A stretch of 64,000 nucleotides of DNA from Kingdonia uniflora. Its lineage: Eukaryota > Streptophyta > Magnoliopsida > Ranunculales > Circaeasteraceae. Below are positions 43,245 through 55,422 of this stretch, piece by piece. Position 1 is the first letter of the stretch. Each line of letters begins with the position of its first letter. Where the stretch lies: positions 248,001 through 312,000 of the forward strand of contig JACGCM010001793.1 of NCBI GenBank assembly GCA_014058105.1, written 5' to 3'. The position numbers and the translations under genes are program-made. The notes below the pieces were generated by a model. The model was not told the origin of the DNA. It ran no database searches and worked only from the letters and a program-made list of their open reading frames with translations.

Positions 43245-43585
43245 CCGACAATTTGGACAAAAAAATTTATGGACTCCTGATTATTGTCGATTCTGACAAA
43301 AAAAAATTGTAGACTCCCTGATTATTGTCGATCCCAACAATTTTGACACAAAAAATTCTGGACTCCCTAATTATTGTCGATCCCGACAATACCTAAACTA
43401 ATCAAAAAAATTGTGGACTCCCTGATTATTGTCGATGCCGACAATACTGACGCTAATCGAAAATTAATTGTCGACGAATCTATAACCGACAATCAACTAG
43501 TTTAGAGTATTGTCGATCAATACTATATTCAGAAATCTACATCATAAATTGTTGATGAATCTATAACCGACAATTTCTTATCATT
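43245..43585. repeat. Tandem units with GGACTCCCTGATTATTGTCGA
   Basis: GACTCC(C)TGATTATTGTCGAT or a near form occurs four times between 43272 and 43435, each followed by a CCGACAA-like half site within a few bases. Two later units share GAATCTATAACCGACAAT (43475 and 43558). Confidence 0.7.
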
Positions 43586-44199
43586 CACCCAGTGAAGAAA
43601 AAAAACAACCCAAATCCCTATTTAAACCCTTAAAATCTATAACGTACAAGTTTATAATCTTCAACCTCTTTTACGATCAAACCCAAACTTCATACAAATG
43701 ATTTCAGTATGAATGTATCACCAAAACATGGAAACCTCAAATTTTTGTGAGTAATCGAAACCCTATTTCAATCGAAATCTATTTCTTCATGGGATTCTCC
43801 AGATCGCGATCTATAGAACTCATGTTTTAAGAGAGAGGTTGTTCAGAACTGTGTTTGAGAGAGAAAAAGAAAGAGACAATGACAAACTAATTTCCAGCAC
43901 TGGCTTTGTCATTCTTCAATTCTTGACTGATTTATGTTTTTCACTAGAGAGAGACGGAGATCGAAAAACAAATCTCAAACTGATCGTTCTTAATTTAAGA
44001 CAGAGATCTAAATACACCACATTGATGATCTTTGGTAAGGAAGAGATGGAAAAATTGAGAGAGTGAGAAAGAGTGACTGAAAGACACAGATCTCACCAAA
44101 TTTAGTGAAGAGAAGTTTTGTTTGAAATTTGAACTGCACAGGAAAGATAGAGAGATAGATCAAAGAAAGAGAGAGAGAGAGAGAAATAGCCACGTCATT

Positions 44200-44340
44200 G
44201 CCACCTAATATAAGTTTTACCACCTAATTTCATCTATAGCAAATCCAAAATTTTGAGAGCCACTCATCTCTATTTGATGAGTGGTTGGTATTGAGTGAGA
44301 CTTTAGTGTCTGGTTTTTTAGTGTCTCTAAATCCTCTCCC
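44200..44340 (-). repeat. Right terminal inverted repeat of outer MULE
   Basis: Reverse complement of 31169-31310. It ends ...AATCCTCTCCC, followed by the target duplication TTAAAATAA at 44341-44349. Confidence 0.85.
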
Positions 44341-44349
44341 TTAAAATAA

Positions 44350-44790
44350 AAACTACTATGTAAAAGAGATATGCGTTTGAAAGCATGAATATAATGATTT
44401 GAAAACAAAAAGGTATGGGTTATGTAGTATACCTCATTCTCTTGCCTTCTTTTTATGTCCTCATAAGCATTTCATCATTCCAAAATCTGTACTTCACCAC
44501 AAAAGCTGTACATACATGTAGAGTTGCTTCACGTACAAAAATTCAACACAAAATCTGCACATATAAAATGTTCTCATACAATTGAAATTTAGCACAAGAG
44601 CAACACATTGACAAACTGCAACACAATATATGATTAAACAATGATTAAACATTATAACAAAATTCAACATTTCAATAACCAGTGACATTGTTTCAACATA
44701 CCCCAAAGAATTCACCAAATCACAAATTGTTTTATCTAAACCCAAATTACAAAGTAAAGCAAACTAGAACAAAAAAAAGTAACAAAAAGT
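44350..44790. other. Unassigned DNA between outer MULE and MuDR-type gene
   Basis: No gene seen. It may be the 3' untranslated end of the MuDR-type element, but no terminal inverted repeat is recognisable here. Confidence 0.45.
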
Positions 44791-46456
44791 TCAAAGCCTC
44801 CAGTTTTGCGTTGGTGGCTTGAAGGTTCTCTTATAAGGATTTGCTGGAGCATTTGTCCTTGGTGACATGGGTGGTATCACCAGTGGCATCTTTTGTGATT
44901 GTGGAGCTTCTACAGGGACTGAGTTACTCAACCACTCATCTACAAACCTTTGGTAATTTATTTGCATATCTCTTCCCCTCTCTCTACCAGAATTTGATGC
45001 ACTTGAAACACCTACATTTCTTCCCCTCCCTATGCCAGAATTGGATTCCCTCCCACTACTACCCCTTCCTCTAGTTGTGAGTGTTGTTTGTTCTTGAGTA
45101 ACATCTGATTGTTGTGACTGAGTAAAGTATACTCTTGTTGACTTTTGTGATGGCCTTCCCCTTGCCTTAGGTGTAGGTGCCCTTTGAATTTGGATAGGTT
45201 CACCTTTGCATGTTTTTTTATTATGGCCAAAAGCACCACATTTCCTACATCTCTTTTGTTTTTTATACACCTCATCATCACCCTTGATTATCTTCTTTTT
45301 AGGTCTTCCCCTCCCTTTCTGCAATGGTGGTGGATTAACCACATAAGGTTGCTATATAAGAAACAACGAATTAAGAGAATACAATTAGAAGTGAGGCAAC
45401 GAAGTGAATACATTAAAAGAAAAATTTTAAATTTTTTTAACTTATAGAGGCCCAATGTGTATCATCAGATACTGGAAGTATAGTACAAATATATGTGGCC
45501 ACATATGAAGCAACAAAATGATATGGTGGAAAAAAACTGCAAGGAAATCAAATGAAAATGCATGAGACAGTGAAATCAAATGAAAAAAAGTAATAATTTT
45601 TTTTTTTAATAAATCAGGAAAATATATTTCTAACCCTTTCAATGATTGCCTCATTGGGATTAATACACTTGCGGCATGGATACAAGGCATTCCTGTATCA
45701 ATTGCCACTCAATGTATTGGCAAGTTCCCTCTTCCAGGTTTAATACCCACCTTGCCCCAATACTAGAGATTAAAGACCATTCATTTTTGTCACCTCCTTC
45801 CATATCATACTCCCCATAATGTGCCATTAAATACTCAAGATGTTTAACTGCTCTTGGTACCAAGCCACCTTGATCCCATGAAGCCGCTTTGGTTCTTCTC
45901 TCAAATATTAGTTTCATAAGCATCAAACTTAGTCTCTCAAATGCTTTGGCCAGTGGTTTATCTTTGATCTTCATGATCCACCAATTGAAGGACTCACTAA
46001 AATTATTGGTTATGTGTTTATATTTTATAGTACAATCAAAATAAGATCTACACCAATGCTCATATGGCTCTTTTTCCAAGTAGTCCTTTTCCCCAAGGAT
46101 GTCAATACCAAGTAGATTTAGAAACTCTTGTTTTTCATTATGTCTAAAAGCTTTTGAAGCTCCCCATGATAGTCTTTCTAAGTGTGCTCCCTTGTGGCAT
46201 TTTTCTATATTTTTGAACATGTGTCTAAAATAAAACTTATGATTTGCATGTGCAAAAATCTCTGCCACTGAATCAATAATCCCCTTCTGCCTATCAGAGA
46301 TAAATGTCATTTTTCCTGGGTGTATAGATAAGTAAGGTTCTATCTTAGTAGGAATATCAAGCCAAGTTTTTTTACATTCAATTCTGCATATGTACACTCC
46401 AATTGGGAATAATCTATTGCTGGCATCAAGACTGAGTACAGATAGGCAAACCCCTC
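44791..46456 (-). pseudogene. MuDR-type transposase, C-terminal part
   Basis: Minus strand from 46456 leftwards. LDASNRLFPIGVYICRIE and FISDRQKGIIDSVAEIF belong to the MULE transposase core, followed by ITNNFSESFNWWI (the Asn-Asn-x-Ser-Glu region). The SWIM finger is damaged: CQYIEW lacks the second Cys, and a frame change precedes GMPCIHAASVLI. After an intron a C-terminal exon (45342-44791) has a CCHC knuckle CRKCGAFGHNKKTC and Arg/Gly-rich, Pro-rich sequence. The N-terminal half lies at 56126-58178, beyond a Sirevirus. The family differs from the FAR1-like transposase at 32923-34938. Confidence 0.82.
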
Positions 46457-47510
46457 TGAAACATCCAATTTTAGAGTTTGTTTAATTTAGTGTCTAGAGT
46501 AGGCGTCAACATTATCTCGTGGTTATTCGACGTCAGTGAATGCATGTGGAGCGACTACAGCTGGACTGACTGACTCTGAATAGGTAAGTAGGTTTTTAAC
46601 TCTTTATTCTAAAATGTCAAGCCTATGTATTTTACAGAGTATAAAAAAGTAATAAGATGTCTCCTTAAAGAAAATAGAAGTTCTATTCGAATAACGTTTA
46701 ATGTTGTTCGAATATTTTGCAACAGTTTGATTTGTATTCGAATATAATTATTTTTGTTTGAATAACTTTTAGCTGTTGCATTTCAATTCGAATAGATTAA
46801 TTATTGTATGAATAACTTTCAACAATTGCATCTCTATTCAAATAGAGTAATTGTTGTTCGTATAACTTTCATCAGTTTTATTCCAGTTCGAATAAATTAA
46901 TTTGTATTCGAATAGAGCCCGTATTTTATGTTTTCCTTCTTAAGACATACTTACCTTTTTTCGAAGACTCACTTTTTGAAAACCTATCTTTTGAGGACTT
47001 GTCTTTTAGAGTGAAGAGTGATCTATCTTTGAGAGATTCAAATCACTCAACTCTTGAATCAATCAATTGATCAAGAAACCTTAGTCATGAATTGAATAAC
47101 TGGATTGAAGAACTTGAGCGATTCAAGATTAGGAGCTTCGACGTGAGATTAGAGCGAAGCGTTGCGAGAACGCAGAATTGATTACAATAATATTAATTGG
47201 AAAAGAGATAACCATAAGAAGTGCTTATCGAGTCTGTAAGTGATTAAATTCTTACAATTCTTTTTCAATAGTGGATTGTTTAGCTATCGAGTGATTCGAT
47301 AGTGACCTGTAGGTTTTTCTCCTGAGAAAGGTTTCCTACAGGGTTACAAATATTTGTTTAATCTTTAATTTCCATTGCTTGCTTGACATTAGATAATCTT
47401 ATCAACTTGATTTAGGTTAAACATAGATCATTAATTCATAGGAATTAGGACCTATTAATTTAGACCTAAAACAATCGGAATTGATTAGTCTTAGGCGACT
47501 AGTTATTTCA
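46457..47510 (+). repeat. 5' LTR of Sirevirus B (1054 bp)
   Basis: TGAAACATCC to AGTTATTTCA. TTCGAA-type sites lie at 46680-46920 in the paired 20-bp layout, some mutated. The MuDR-type coding sequence stops exactly at its first base. Confidence 0.9.
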
Positions 47511-47512
47511 AT

Positions 47513-47524
47513 TGGTATCAGAGC
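47513..47524 (+). other. Primer binding site of Sirevirus B
   Basis: TGGTATCAGAGC two bases after the LTR, tRNA-Met type. Confidence 0.9.
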
Positions 47525-47583
47525 AATCACGTTTCGAGGTTTAATAACCTAAGCATGGATCCCGGATAGTTCGCTTAAGAATA

Positions 47584-49503
47584 ATGAGTTTCGAGAAATT
47601 TGAAGGTCCTATAAATTACCCTTCAGCCTTTGATGGAAAAGAATACCCATACTGGAAAGTCCGAATGATTGCTTACTTACAATCAATCAGAAAAGATGTA
47701 TGGATTGCTGTTGAGGATGGATGGACACCCCCTACTGAGATGCAAGGTCCACCAGGGAGTGCTAAAGAGGTCCTTAAACCTAGGAACCAATGGTCAAAAG
47801 AAGAAAATGATACTGTTGGGTATAATTCTAAAGGTCTCAATGCGATCTTTACGGCTGTGAGTCAAAGTGAGTTTCGACATATCTCTGCATGTACCAATTC
47901 TAAAGAATCTTGGCACATCCTAGTTCGAACTCATGAAAGCGATGATACAGTAAAATAAAGTAAGCTTCAAATGCTTACTTCACAATTTGAGAATATCAGA
48001 ATAAATGAAAATGAACCTTTTGATGAGTTCTATGCGAGACTAAGTGATATTGTAAACAATAGTGCCGCATTAGGAGCTCCTTATTCTGATGTTCAAATTG
48101 TTCGCAAAGTCTTAAGGTCTCTTCCTAAGAGCTTTTGATCCAGACGTGATGCTATCGAGGAAGCTCAAGATCTTAAAAAAATGAAACCCGATATATTAGC
48201 TAGAAAATTATGAACGTTTGAACTTGAGATGATAATAAAAAACCCTGAGAAAAATAAGAGTGTTGCTTTTAAGTCTTCATCTTACTCCTCTTCTTCCAAG
48301 GGTTCCGAAGAGGTTGATCACTCATATATCTCAGACGATGATGAATGTTCGGATATAGATTCATTAATTGCTCTTATTAATCAATAATTTCAAAAAATCT
48401 TGAAGAAACATCAGTTTCAAAAACATAAACAAAAACACGGGCAATCAATAAACTATAATCCACGACCTCATGGTCGGGTCAAAACTTATAACCGGCAGAC
48501 CAACAGTGATACTGACCTTAGTCAAGTTGAATGTTATAAATGTCACAAGCTTGGTCATTATGCCTATAACTGTCCAATGAAAAAATATGGAACGAATCAT
48601 AAAGCTATGAATATCAGGGTTACTTGGGATGACAGTGATGATGAACATGATAACAATGAGAGTAATCCCCAAGTAGTTGACAATGGACCATATTGTGCAT
48701 ATCTTGCGATTTTTAATTGTGGCAATAATAACTTTGAAATTTTTGAACTTGAAAATCCTGCTGAAAATCAGTGTAATCAGGAACAAAATGAGTCTGAGGA
48801 GTTTGAGGACCCGTATCTTGAGAACTTGTATGCTCAGGCTCTCGCCAAGTATATAAAACCCGATAAACTTAAAAAAGTCTTGAAAGGCCAAGTTAATACA
48901 CTTACGTGCGAACTTCAAGGAAAAACTGAGAGTACAAGTAACGAGATACAGGTTCTTGAGAATGAGGAACAAGGCTTTCATGACAAGGTTATATTTTTAG
49001 AAAAAGAAGTTAATGATTCAAAAGAGAAAATGAAATCAACTTTGGACAAGCTTCATTCGGCCAAGCTTGATGTAGTTCTATCTCAGCAGAAAGTTAAGAA
49101 GTTCTGTTATGGGGCCATGAACATTGATAAAATGTTATGTATGGGAAGGACGGACAATGACAAAAGGGGTCTAGGATATGTGGAATCTCTTTCCAAGGCC
49201 AAGACTCCTCAAATCACAAAGTTTGAGAAAGTAACTGCATCTACTTCTATGCCCAAACATAACGTGATATCCACTAATCATAATCACTCTAAACGGGCCT
49301 TTTACTATAAAATTTATTATTGTAGTCTATGTAGTCGAAATGGGCATATTGCATTTTTCTATAGATTTGTTGATCCCTATCAACCATATGCTCGCCCTGT
49401 CAATGGATATAGATATAATTATAATGTGATTACTAATAATGTGAAAAGTGAGAATATGTCTAGGTGGTTTGCACAGGAAACTGCAGGTCAAAGAACTTGT
49501 TGA
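47584..49503 (+). pseudogene. Sirevirus B gag
   Basis: ATG at 47584 (MSFEKFEGPINYP), chosen because it opens the UBN2-type gag homology (FDGKEYPYWKVRM). One frame throughout, with stops near 47956, 48136, 48211 and 48385, and a long open part 48400-49503. The first knuckle CYKCHKLGHYAYNC (about 48532) is intact. The second, CSLCSRNGHIAFFY, has lost its last Cys to Tyr. An acidic stretch and a Lys/Glu coiled-coil-like region lie between them. It would package RNA with particle protein. Confidence 0.87.
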
Positions 49504-52500
49504 AGCATTTGGGTCCAAATGTTGGAGTTGGCACCTCAGATAAGGTGCAATGTTGTACTAACTGCTTTGAATGCGTTCAAGTCAATTCAATGGTATATGG
49601 ATAGCGGGTGTTCCCGTCATATGGCTGCTAATGCGTCCAAGCTGAGTCACCTTGAGAATATTCAGGGAGGTGATATTATTTTTGGTGATGGGAGCACATC
49701 TTCTGTACTAGGAAAGGAAAAAGTCGAAGGACTTGGTACTCCAACAATTGAGAATGTTCTCTTGGTTGCGGGGCTGAAGGTAAATCTTCTTAGTGTCAGT
49801 CAACTTTGTGATACAGATAATACTGTTACATTTTCCAGAGGTGGATGTGATGTTTTGAACTCTCAAGGAAAACGTGTGATGCATGCTGTTAGAACCGCTG
49901 ATAACTATTATGCTATTCAACAAGAAGCTATACTGTGTAACAAAGCGAAACTGAGTGATGTGGACTTATGACATCAAAGATTGGGACATATAAACTTCAA
50001 TAATTTGTCCAAGATTACAAGTAAAGAGCTAATTCGGGGAGTACCAAAGTTGAGAAGATTGAGCAATGTAGTGTGCGGTCCTTGTCAAATTGGCAAGCAA
50101 ATAAAGAGTTCTCACAAGAAGTCCAACAATATTGTTACAAATCGAACTCTTGAGCTAATACACATGGACTTGATGGGTCCTATGAGAACAACATCATTGG
50201 GAGGTAAAATGAATATTTTGGTAATGGTGGATGATTTCTCTCGTTATACATGGATAACACTTTTGAGAGAGAAGTCTAATACTTTTGAAGAATTCTACAA
50301 TATATCGCTTCGAATCCAAAATGAGAAAGATTGCTCTATTGATAAAATTCAAAGTGATCGTGGAGGAGAGTTTAAGGATACTGGGGTGGTTGAGTATTGT
50401 ACTTCTAATGGGATTAAGCATGAATTCTTTGCTCCAATCACTCCACAACAAAATGGAATTGCAGAAAGGAAGAATAGAGTTCTTTAAGAAATAGGACGAG
50501 TCTTACTTCACCGCAAGAATCTTCCGGCACACTTTTGGGGGGAGGCCATTCATACTGCGTGTTATACTATTAATAGAGTGTATCTACGTCCACTTACTTT
50601 AAACACGCCCTATGAACTATGGTTTGGAAAGAAGACGAATGTGAACTACTTCTGGGTTTTTGGGAGTAAATATTTCATCTTTAAAGATCTGGAGAACATT
50701 GAGAAATTTGACACTCGGAGTGATGAAGGTATTATATTGGGCTACTCAACAAATAGTAGAGCTTTTCGAGTCTTCAATTTGAGGACCAATGTGATGATGG
50801 AGTCTTGTAATGTGGTTGTTGATGATACTTGCATCATTGGTTCTGCAGATGTGAGAGAAGATGATAGTACAACTAAAAATCAAGAAACATCTTCGTGTGA
50901 CATTCTTGTATCGAGCCCTACATTAAAGGTTGGTTTTCATTTGCCTACTCTATCGCTTCCAGCTCTACCACTCCCTCCCGTCCCAAGTATAACGCAGCCC
51001 GGATGGCAGCAAGTTTATAAGGATCACTAAAATGCCGATATCATCGGGGATCCTACTTCTCAGGTTCAGGCCCGAAGCTAATATCATGAGATAGTGCACT
51101 TTGTTTATTATGTTTCAATGATTGAACCAACAGTGGTAAATGAAGCTCTGTCAGACGAATATTGGCTACATGCAATGCAAGATGAGCTTCACCAGTTTCG
51201 ACGTCAAGATGTATGGGATTTAGTTCCACGTCCGTCCAGTACTAATATCATTGGGACTAAATGGGTTTAAAAGAAAAAATATGACGAACTTGGGAATGTA
51301 ATTTGAAACAAAGCTAGATTGATCGCTTAAGGGTACAATCAAGTAAAAGGGGTTGATGTTATTGAAATGGTTCCTCCTACTGTAAGGCTTGAGTCTATTC
51401 GCCTACTGCTTGCTCTTTCTTGCCCCCAAAATTTCAAGTTACATCAGATGGATGTGAATAGTGATTTTATGAATGAGATCTTAGAGGAAGAAGTGTACGG
51501 GGTCCAACCAAAAAGATTTGAGGATCCTCATCATCCAGATCGCGTGTTCTACTTGAAGAAGGCTCTTTGCGGTTTAAAGCAAGCTCCTCGAGCATGGTAT
51601 GAACGGCTTTCCAATTTTCTCTTCACTAAGGGATTTGTTCGAAGGGGAGTTGATAAAATGTAATTTATCCAATGGAAGGGAGGCGCGATGCTTTTTGCAT
51701 AGGTATATGTAGATGATATTGTGTTTTGCTTTACTTCGAGTTTACTAACCATTTCTTTTGCATCTTAATGAAAAGTTAATTTGAGATGAGCATAGTTGGG
51801 GAACTAACTTATTTCTTAGGTCTCCAAATACGTCAAGTGGGGAATGGAATGTTTGTTTCTCAATCCACGTATGCCAGGGATCTTGTGAAGAAGTTTGCTC
51901 TCTCTTCTGCAAAACATGCCAGGACACACATGAGTACTACACCAAAATTAAGTAAGGACTCGACAGGTAAGGATATTGATCAAAGGATATATAGAAGTAT
52001 GATATGTAGTTTATTTTATCTTATTGTTACTCGTCCTGATATTATGTTTAGTGTATGTATTTGTACTCGTTACCAAGGTTGTCCGAAAGAGTCCCATTTA
52101 CTGGTTGTTAAGAGTATTATTCGTTATATATGTGGGACTTCTGATTTTAGCTTATGGTATTCACATGACAAAACCTCCGAGGTTATTGGGTATTTCGATG
52201 CAGATTGTGCAAGTAATGCAGATGATAGGAAGAGTACTTTATGTGGATGCTATTATATTAAAAATAATCTTGTGGCTTGGCAGAGTAAGAAGCAGAATTG
52301 TATTTCTCAATCCACAGCAGAAGCGGAGTATATTGCTGCGGGTAGTTGTTGCACTCAAATGATTTGGATGAAACAGATGGTACATGATTATGGAATAGTC
52401 CAGGGGACGATGCCAGTCTTTTGTGATAATACGAGTGCGATCAATATTTCCAAGAATCCTGAACAACATTCCATAACCAAGCACATCGATCTTCGATTCC

Positions 52501-52592
52501 ACTTCATCCATGATCTTGTTGAGCGCAAGATAATCAGTGTTGAGTATGTTCCTACAGAGAGTCAGTTAGCAGATTTTTTACTAAGCCATTAG
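49504..52592 (+). pseudogene. Sirevirus B pol: protease, integrase, RT, RNase H
   Basis: The protease active site WYMDSGCSRHM (near 49590) is intact. GAG-pre-integrase has a TGA at 49969 in place of the Trp of LWHQRLGH. The integrase core retains IHMDLMG, IQSDRGGEF and QQNGIAERKNR, so all three acidic residues are present; a TAA at 50485 follows. RT shows ALCGLKQAPRAWYERL and, after a TAG, YVDDIVF near 51706. A one-base deletion near 51765 relative to A shifts the frame; RNase H then reads from 51786 to 52592 (EAEYIAAG, KHIDLRFHFI). It is less decayed than A, so possibly a later insertion. Confidence 0.88.
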
Positions 52593-53565
52593 ATGCTATG
52601 AGGTTTGAGCTTTTGCGATGGTCAATTCGTGTCTGCTCTATTGATTAGGTATGTCTTTTACTTCCTCTTTACACTATTTTGTTAGATTATCACAGTGATA
52701 TATGTTTGGTCAGATACACTTTCTAATTTAATGTTAGGACATGTCAGCATAGTGTTTATTTAGATTTGATTTCTCTCACGGCTGTTAACTATCGCATGCT
52801 TAGATTGATTAGCACTCATTGATATTATACTTTATGATACATGTAGAGACTTCGTATCTAATGCTATGTGTGGATCTAACCCTATATATGAGCTTCGAGT
52901 GTTATGACCTTTACTTATCTCTTTGATCTTGTTGTTTATTATCTCATTTCGTTTCTTTACTCAATTGTCAAATGGTAACTTCAAGTTCAAGTTAGTCTAA
53001 TAGAACTTTCCCTATAATTGATTCAAGACGATAAATACTTTGTGAGACCGAAGATATGATAATAGGCTTTTTATTGCTACACATTTTTTGGCCTTCGTTA
53101 TTCATAACCTTATTTTTATCCACTTGTAGCCCTTTGTGCTTGAAAATAAGCCTTTCGTTTTTCTACCCAAATCTTTTATTCATTTACCCATTTGTTCTGA
53201 GACTTTTCAGTGAAAAAATATAAAAGGGGGGTTAGAAAAGCTGAATGAAAGAATAGATTGTATTTCCCCATCTCTTTGATAGTATGTAACTTTGGGTCAT
53301 ATAAATATAAAAAAACAATAGAAAAGTATGTGCGATTTTTGAGGGAAAGATGATTAGAAGAATATAATGTATCCCCAAATGACGTGTTTATTTTCTCAAA
53401 TCAGAGACATAAAAAAAGGGGAGGAGAAGTGGAATATTATTTTATGTATACTCAATAAGAAAATGAATGACAAAAGTTAAATTTTGTTTTAGGTGAGAAG
53501 GGGAGTTAGTGTAACTGTAGTCTCTGAATGCAAGCAAAACACCTACTTGCAGTATTGAGAATAAT
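52593..53565 (+). other. Sirevirus B 3' spacer, truncated
   Basis: It aligns with 11670-12510 of Sirevirus A up to CACCTACT at about 53550, then stops matching. About 3.3 kb of A-type sequence, including the env-position ORF and both polypurine tracts, is absent. No gene seen here. Confidence 0.7.
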
Positions 53566-54356
53566 ACACTTGCAGCATGGATACAAGGCATTCCTGTATC
53601 AATTACCACTCAATGTATTGGCAAGTTCCCTCTTCCAGGTTTAATACCCACATTGCCTCAATACTAGAGATTAAAGTCCATTCATTCTAGTCACCTCCTT
53701 CTATATCATACTCCCCATAATGTGCCATTAAATACTTAAGATGTTTAACTGCTCTTGGTATAAAACCACCTTGATCCCATGACGCCGCTTTGGTTCTTCT
53801 CTTAAATATTAGTTTCATAAACATTAAACTTAGTCTCTCAAATGCTTTGGCCAGTGGTTTATCTTTGATCTTCATGATCCACCAATTGAAGGACTCACTA
53901 AAATTATTGGTTATGTGTTTACATTTTGTAGTACAATCAAAATGAGATCTACACCAATGCTCATATGGTTCTTTCTCCAAGTAGTCCTTTGCCCCATGGA
54001 TGTTAATACTAAGCTGATTTATAAACTCTTGTTTTTCATTATGCCTAAAAGCTTTTAAAGCTCCCCATGATAGTCTTTTTAAGTGTGCTCCCTTGTGGCA
54101 TTTTTCATATTTTTGAACATGTGTCTAAAATAAAACTTATGATTTGCATATGCAAAAATCTCTACCACTGAATCAATAAGCCCCTTCTGGCTATCCGAGA
54201 TAAATGTCATTTTTCCTGGGTGTATAGATAAGTAAGGTTTTATCTAAGTAAGAAAATCAAGCCAAGTTTCTTTTCATTCAATTCTGCATATGTACACTCC
54301 AATTGGGAACAATCCATTGCTGGCATCAAGACTGAGTACAGATAGGCAAACCCCTC
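53566..54356 (-). pseudogene. Duplicate fragment of the MuDR-type transposase
   Basis: It matches 45659-46456 nearly base for base, in the same orientation, and ends at the same place: CCCCTC against the first base of a Sirevirus LTR. It shares ITNNFSESFNWWI, RRTKAASWDQGG and the rest. It differs by scattered substitutions and small indels, such as one that shortens the open frame to 53687-53980. See the finding on its origin. Confidence 0.88.
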
Positions 54357-55422
54357 TGAAACATCTAATTTTGGAGTTTACTTTATTTAGTGTCTAGAGT
54401 AGGCGTTAACATTATCTCGTGGTTATCCGACGTCAGTGAATGCATGTGGAGCGACTATAACTGGACTGACTGACTCTGAACAGGTAAGTGTGTTTCTAAC
54501 TCTTTATTCTAAAAAGTCAAGCCTATGTATTTTACAGAGTATGAAAAATTAATAAGAATGTCCCCTTAAAGAAAACAGAAGTTTTATTCGAATAACGTTT
54601 AATGTTGTTCGAATATTTTGCAACAGTTTGATTTGTATTCGAATATAATTATTTTTGTTTGAATAACTTTTAGCAGTTGCATTTCAATTCAAATAGATTA
54701 ATTATTGTACGAATAACTTTCAACAATTGCATCTCTATTCAAATAGAGTAATTGTTGTTCGAATAACTTTCATCAGTTTTATTCCAGTTCGAATAAATTA
54801 ATTTGTATTCGAATAGAGCCCGTATTTTATGTTTTCCTTCTTAAGACATACTTACCTTTTTTCAAAGACTCACTTCTTGAAAACCTATCTTTTAAGGGCT
54901 TGTCTTTTAAAGTGAAGAGTGATCTATCTTTGCGAGATTCAAGAGAGAATCAAATCACTCAACTCTTGAATCAATCAATTGATCAAGAAACCTTAGTCAT
55001 GCATTAAAGAACTGGATTGAAGAACTTGAGCGATTCAAGATTAGGATTTTCGACGTGAGATTGGAGCGTGGCATTGCGAAAATGCAGAATTGATTGCAAG
55101 AAGATTAATTAGAAGAAAGATTACCATGAAAAGTGCTTATCTAGTCTGTAAGGGATTAAATTCTTGTAATTCTTTTTCAATAGTGGATTGTTTAGCTATC
55201 GACTGATTAGATAGCGACCTGTAGGTTTTTCTCCTGAGAAAGGTTTCCCACAGGGTTAAAAGTCTTTGTCTTGTCTTTAATTTCTATTACTTCCGTGACA
55301 TTAGATAATCTTATCGACTTGATTTAGGTTAAACGTAAACCATTATTTCAAAGGAATTATGACCTATTGATTTAGACCTAAAACAATTAGAATTGGTTAG
55401 TCTCAGGCGACTAGTTATTTCA
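54357..55422 (+). repeat. Right LTR of Sirevirus B (1066 bp)
   Basis: TGAAACATCT to AGTTATTTCA, same family as 46457-47510. TTCGAA-type sites at 54585-54820. It is preceded by MuDR-type sequence rather than a polypurine tract, so it may be a 5' or solo LTR of a second copy rather than the true 3' LTR. Confidence 0.87.

Larger units (their letters stand above)
41318..44199. other. Right arm of the outer MULE
   Basis: About 2.9 kb follows the inner MULE. I see no protein family in it; the open frames are short and AT-rich. It holds three TCGA-rich stretches (41690-42010, 42785-42985, 43245-43585) of the same motif family as the inner element, and a GA-rich end near 44160. Confidence 0.6.
31169..44340. 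mobile_element. Outer MULE, host of the inner MULE
   Basis: The ends are inverted repeats of about 141 bp (31169-31310 and 44200-44340), opening GGGAGAGGATTTAGAGACACT on both sides with one-base differences further in. The exact 9-bp duplication TTAAAATAA flanks them. Without the 9.9-kb inner MULE the element is about 3.2 kb: a 232-bp left arm and a 3.0-kb right arm (41318-44340). No transposase is seen in its own sequence, so it is non-autonomous. Its first 11 bases (GGGAGAGGATT) match those of the inner MULE, so one transposase may act on both. Confidence 0.88.
46457..55422 (+). mobile_element. Sirevirus-like element B, inserted in the MuDR-type gene
   Basis: LTRs at 46457-47510 and 54357-55422 share the family of element A, as do gag and pol. 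It has one clear frameshift and fewer stops than A. It differs from A in two ways. The env-position ORF and polypurine tracts are missing, and a duplicate of the flanking MuDR-type gene (53566-54356) sits just before the right LTR. Flanking five bases are CCCTC and TCCTT, not a convincing duplication. The right LTR is not followed by a primer site. Confidence 0.85.

Noticed and set aside
45184..45447. Plus-strand frame opposite the MuDR C-terminal exon
   Set aside because: Shadow of the minus-strand CCHC-knuckle exon 45342-44791.
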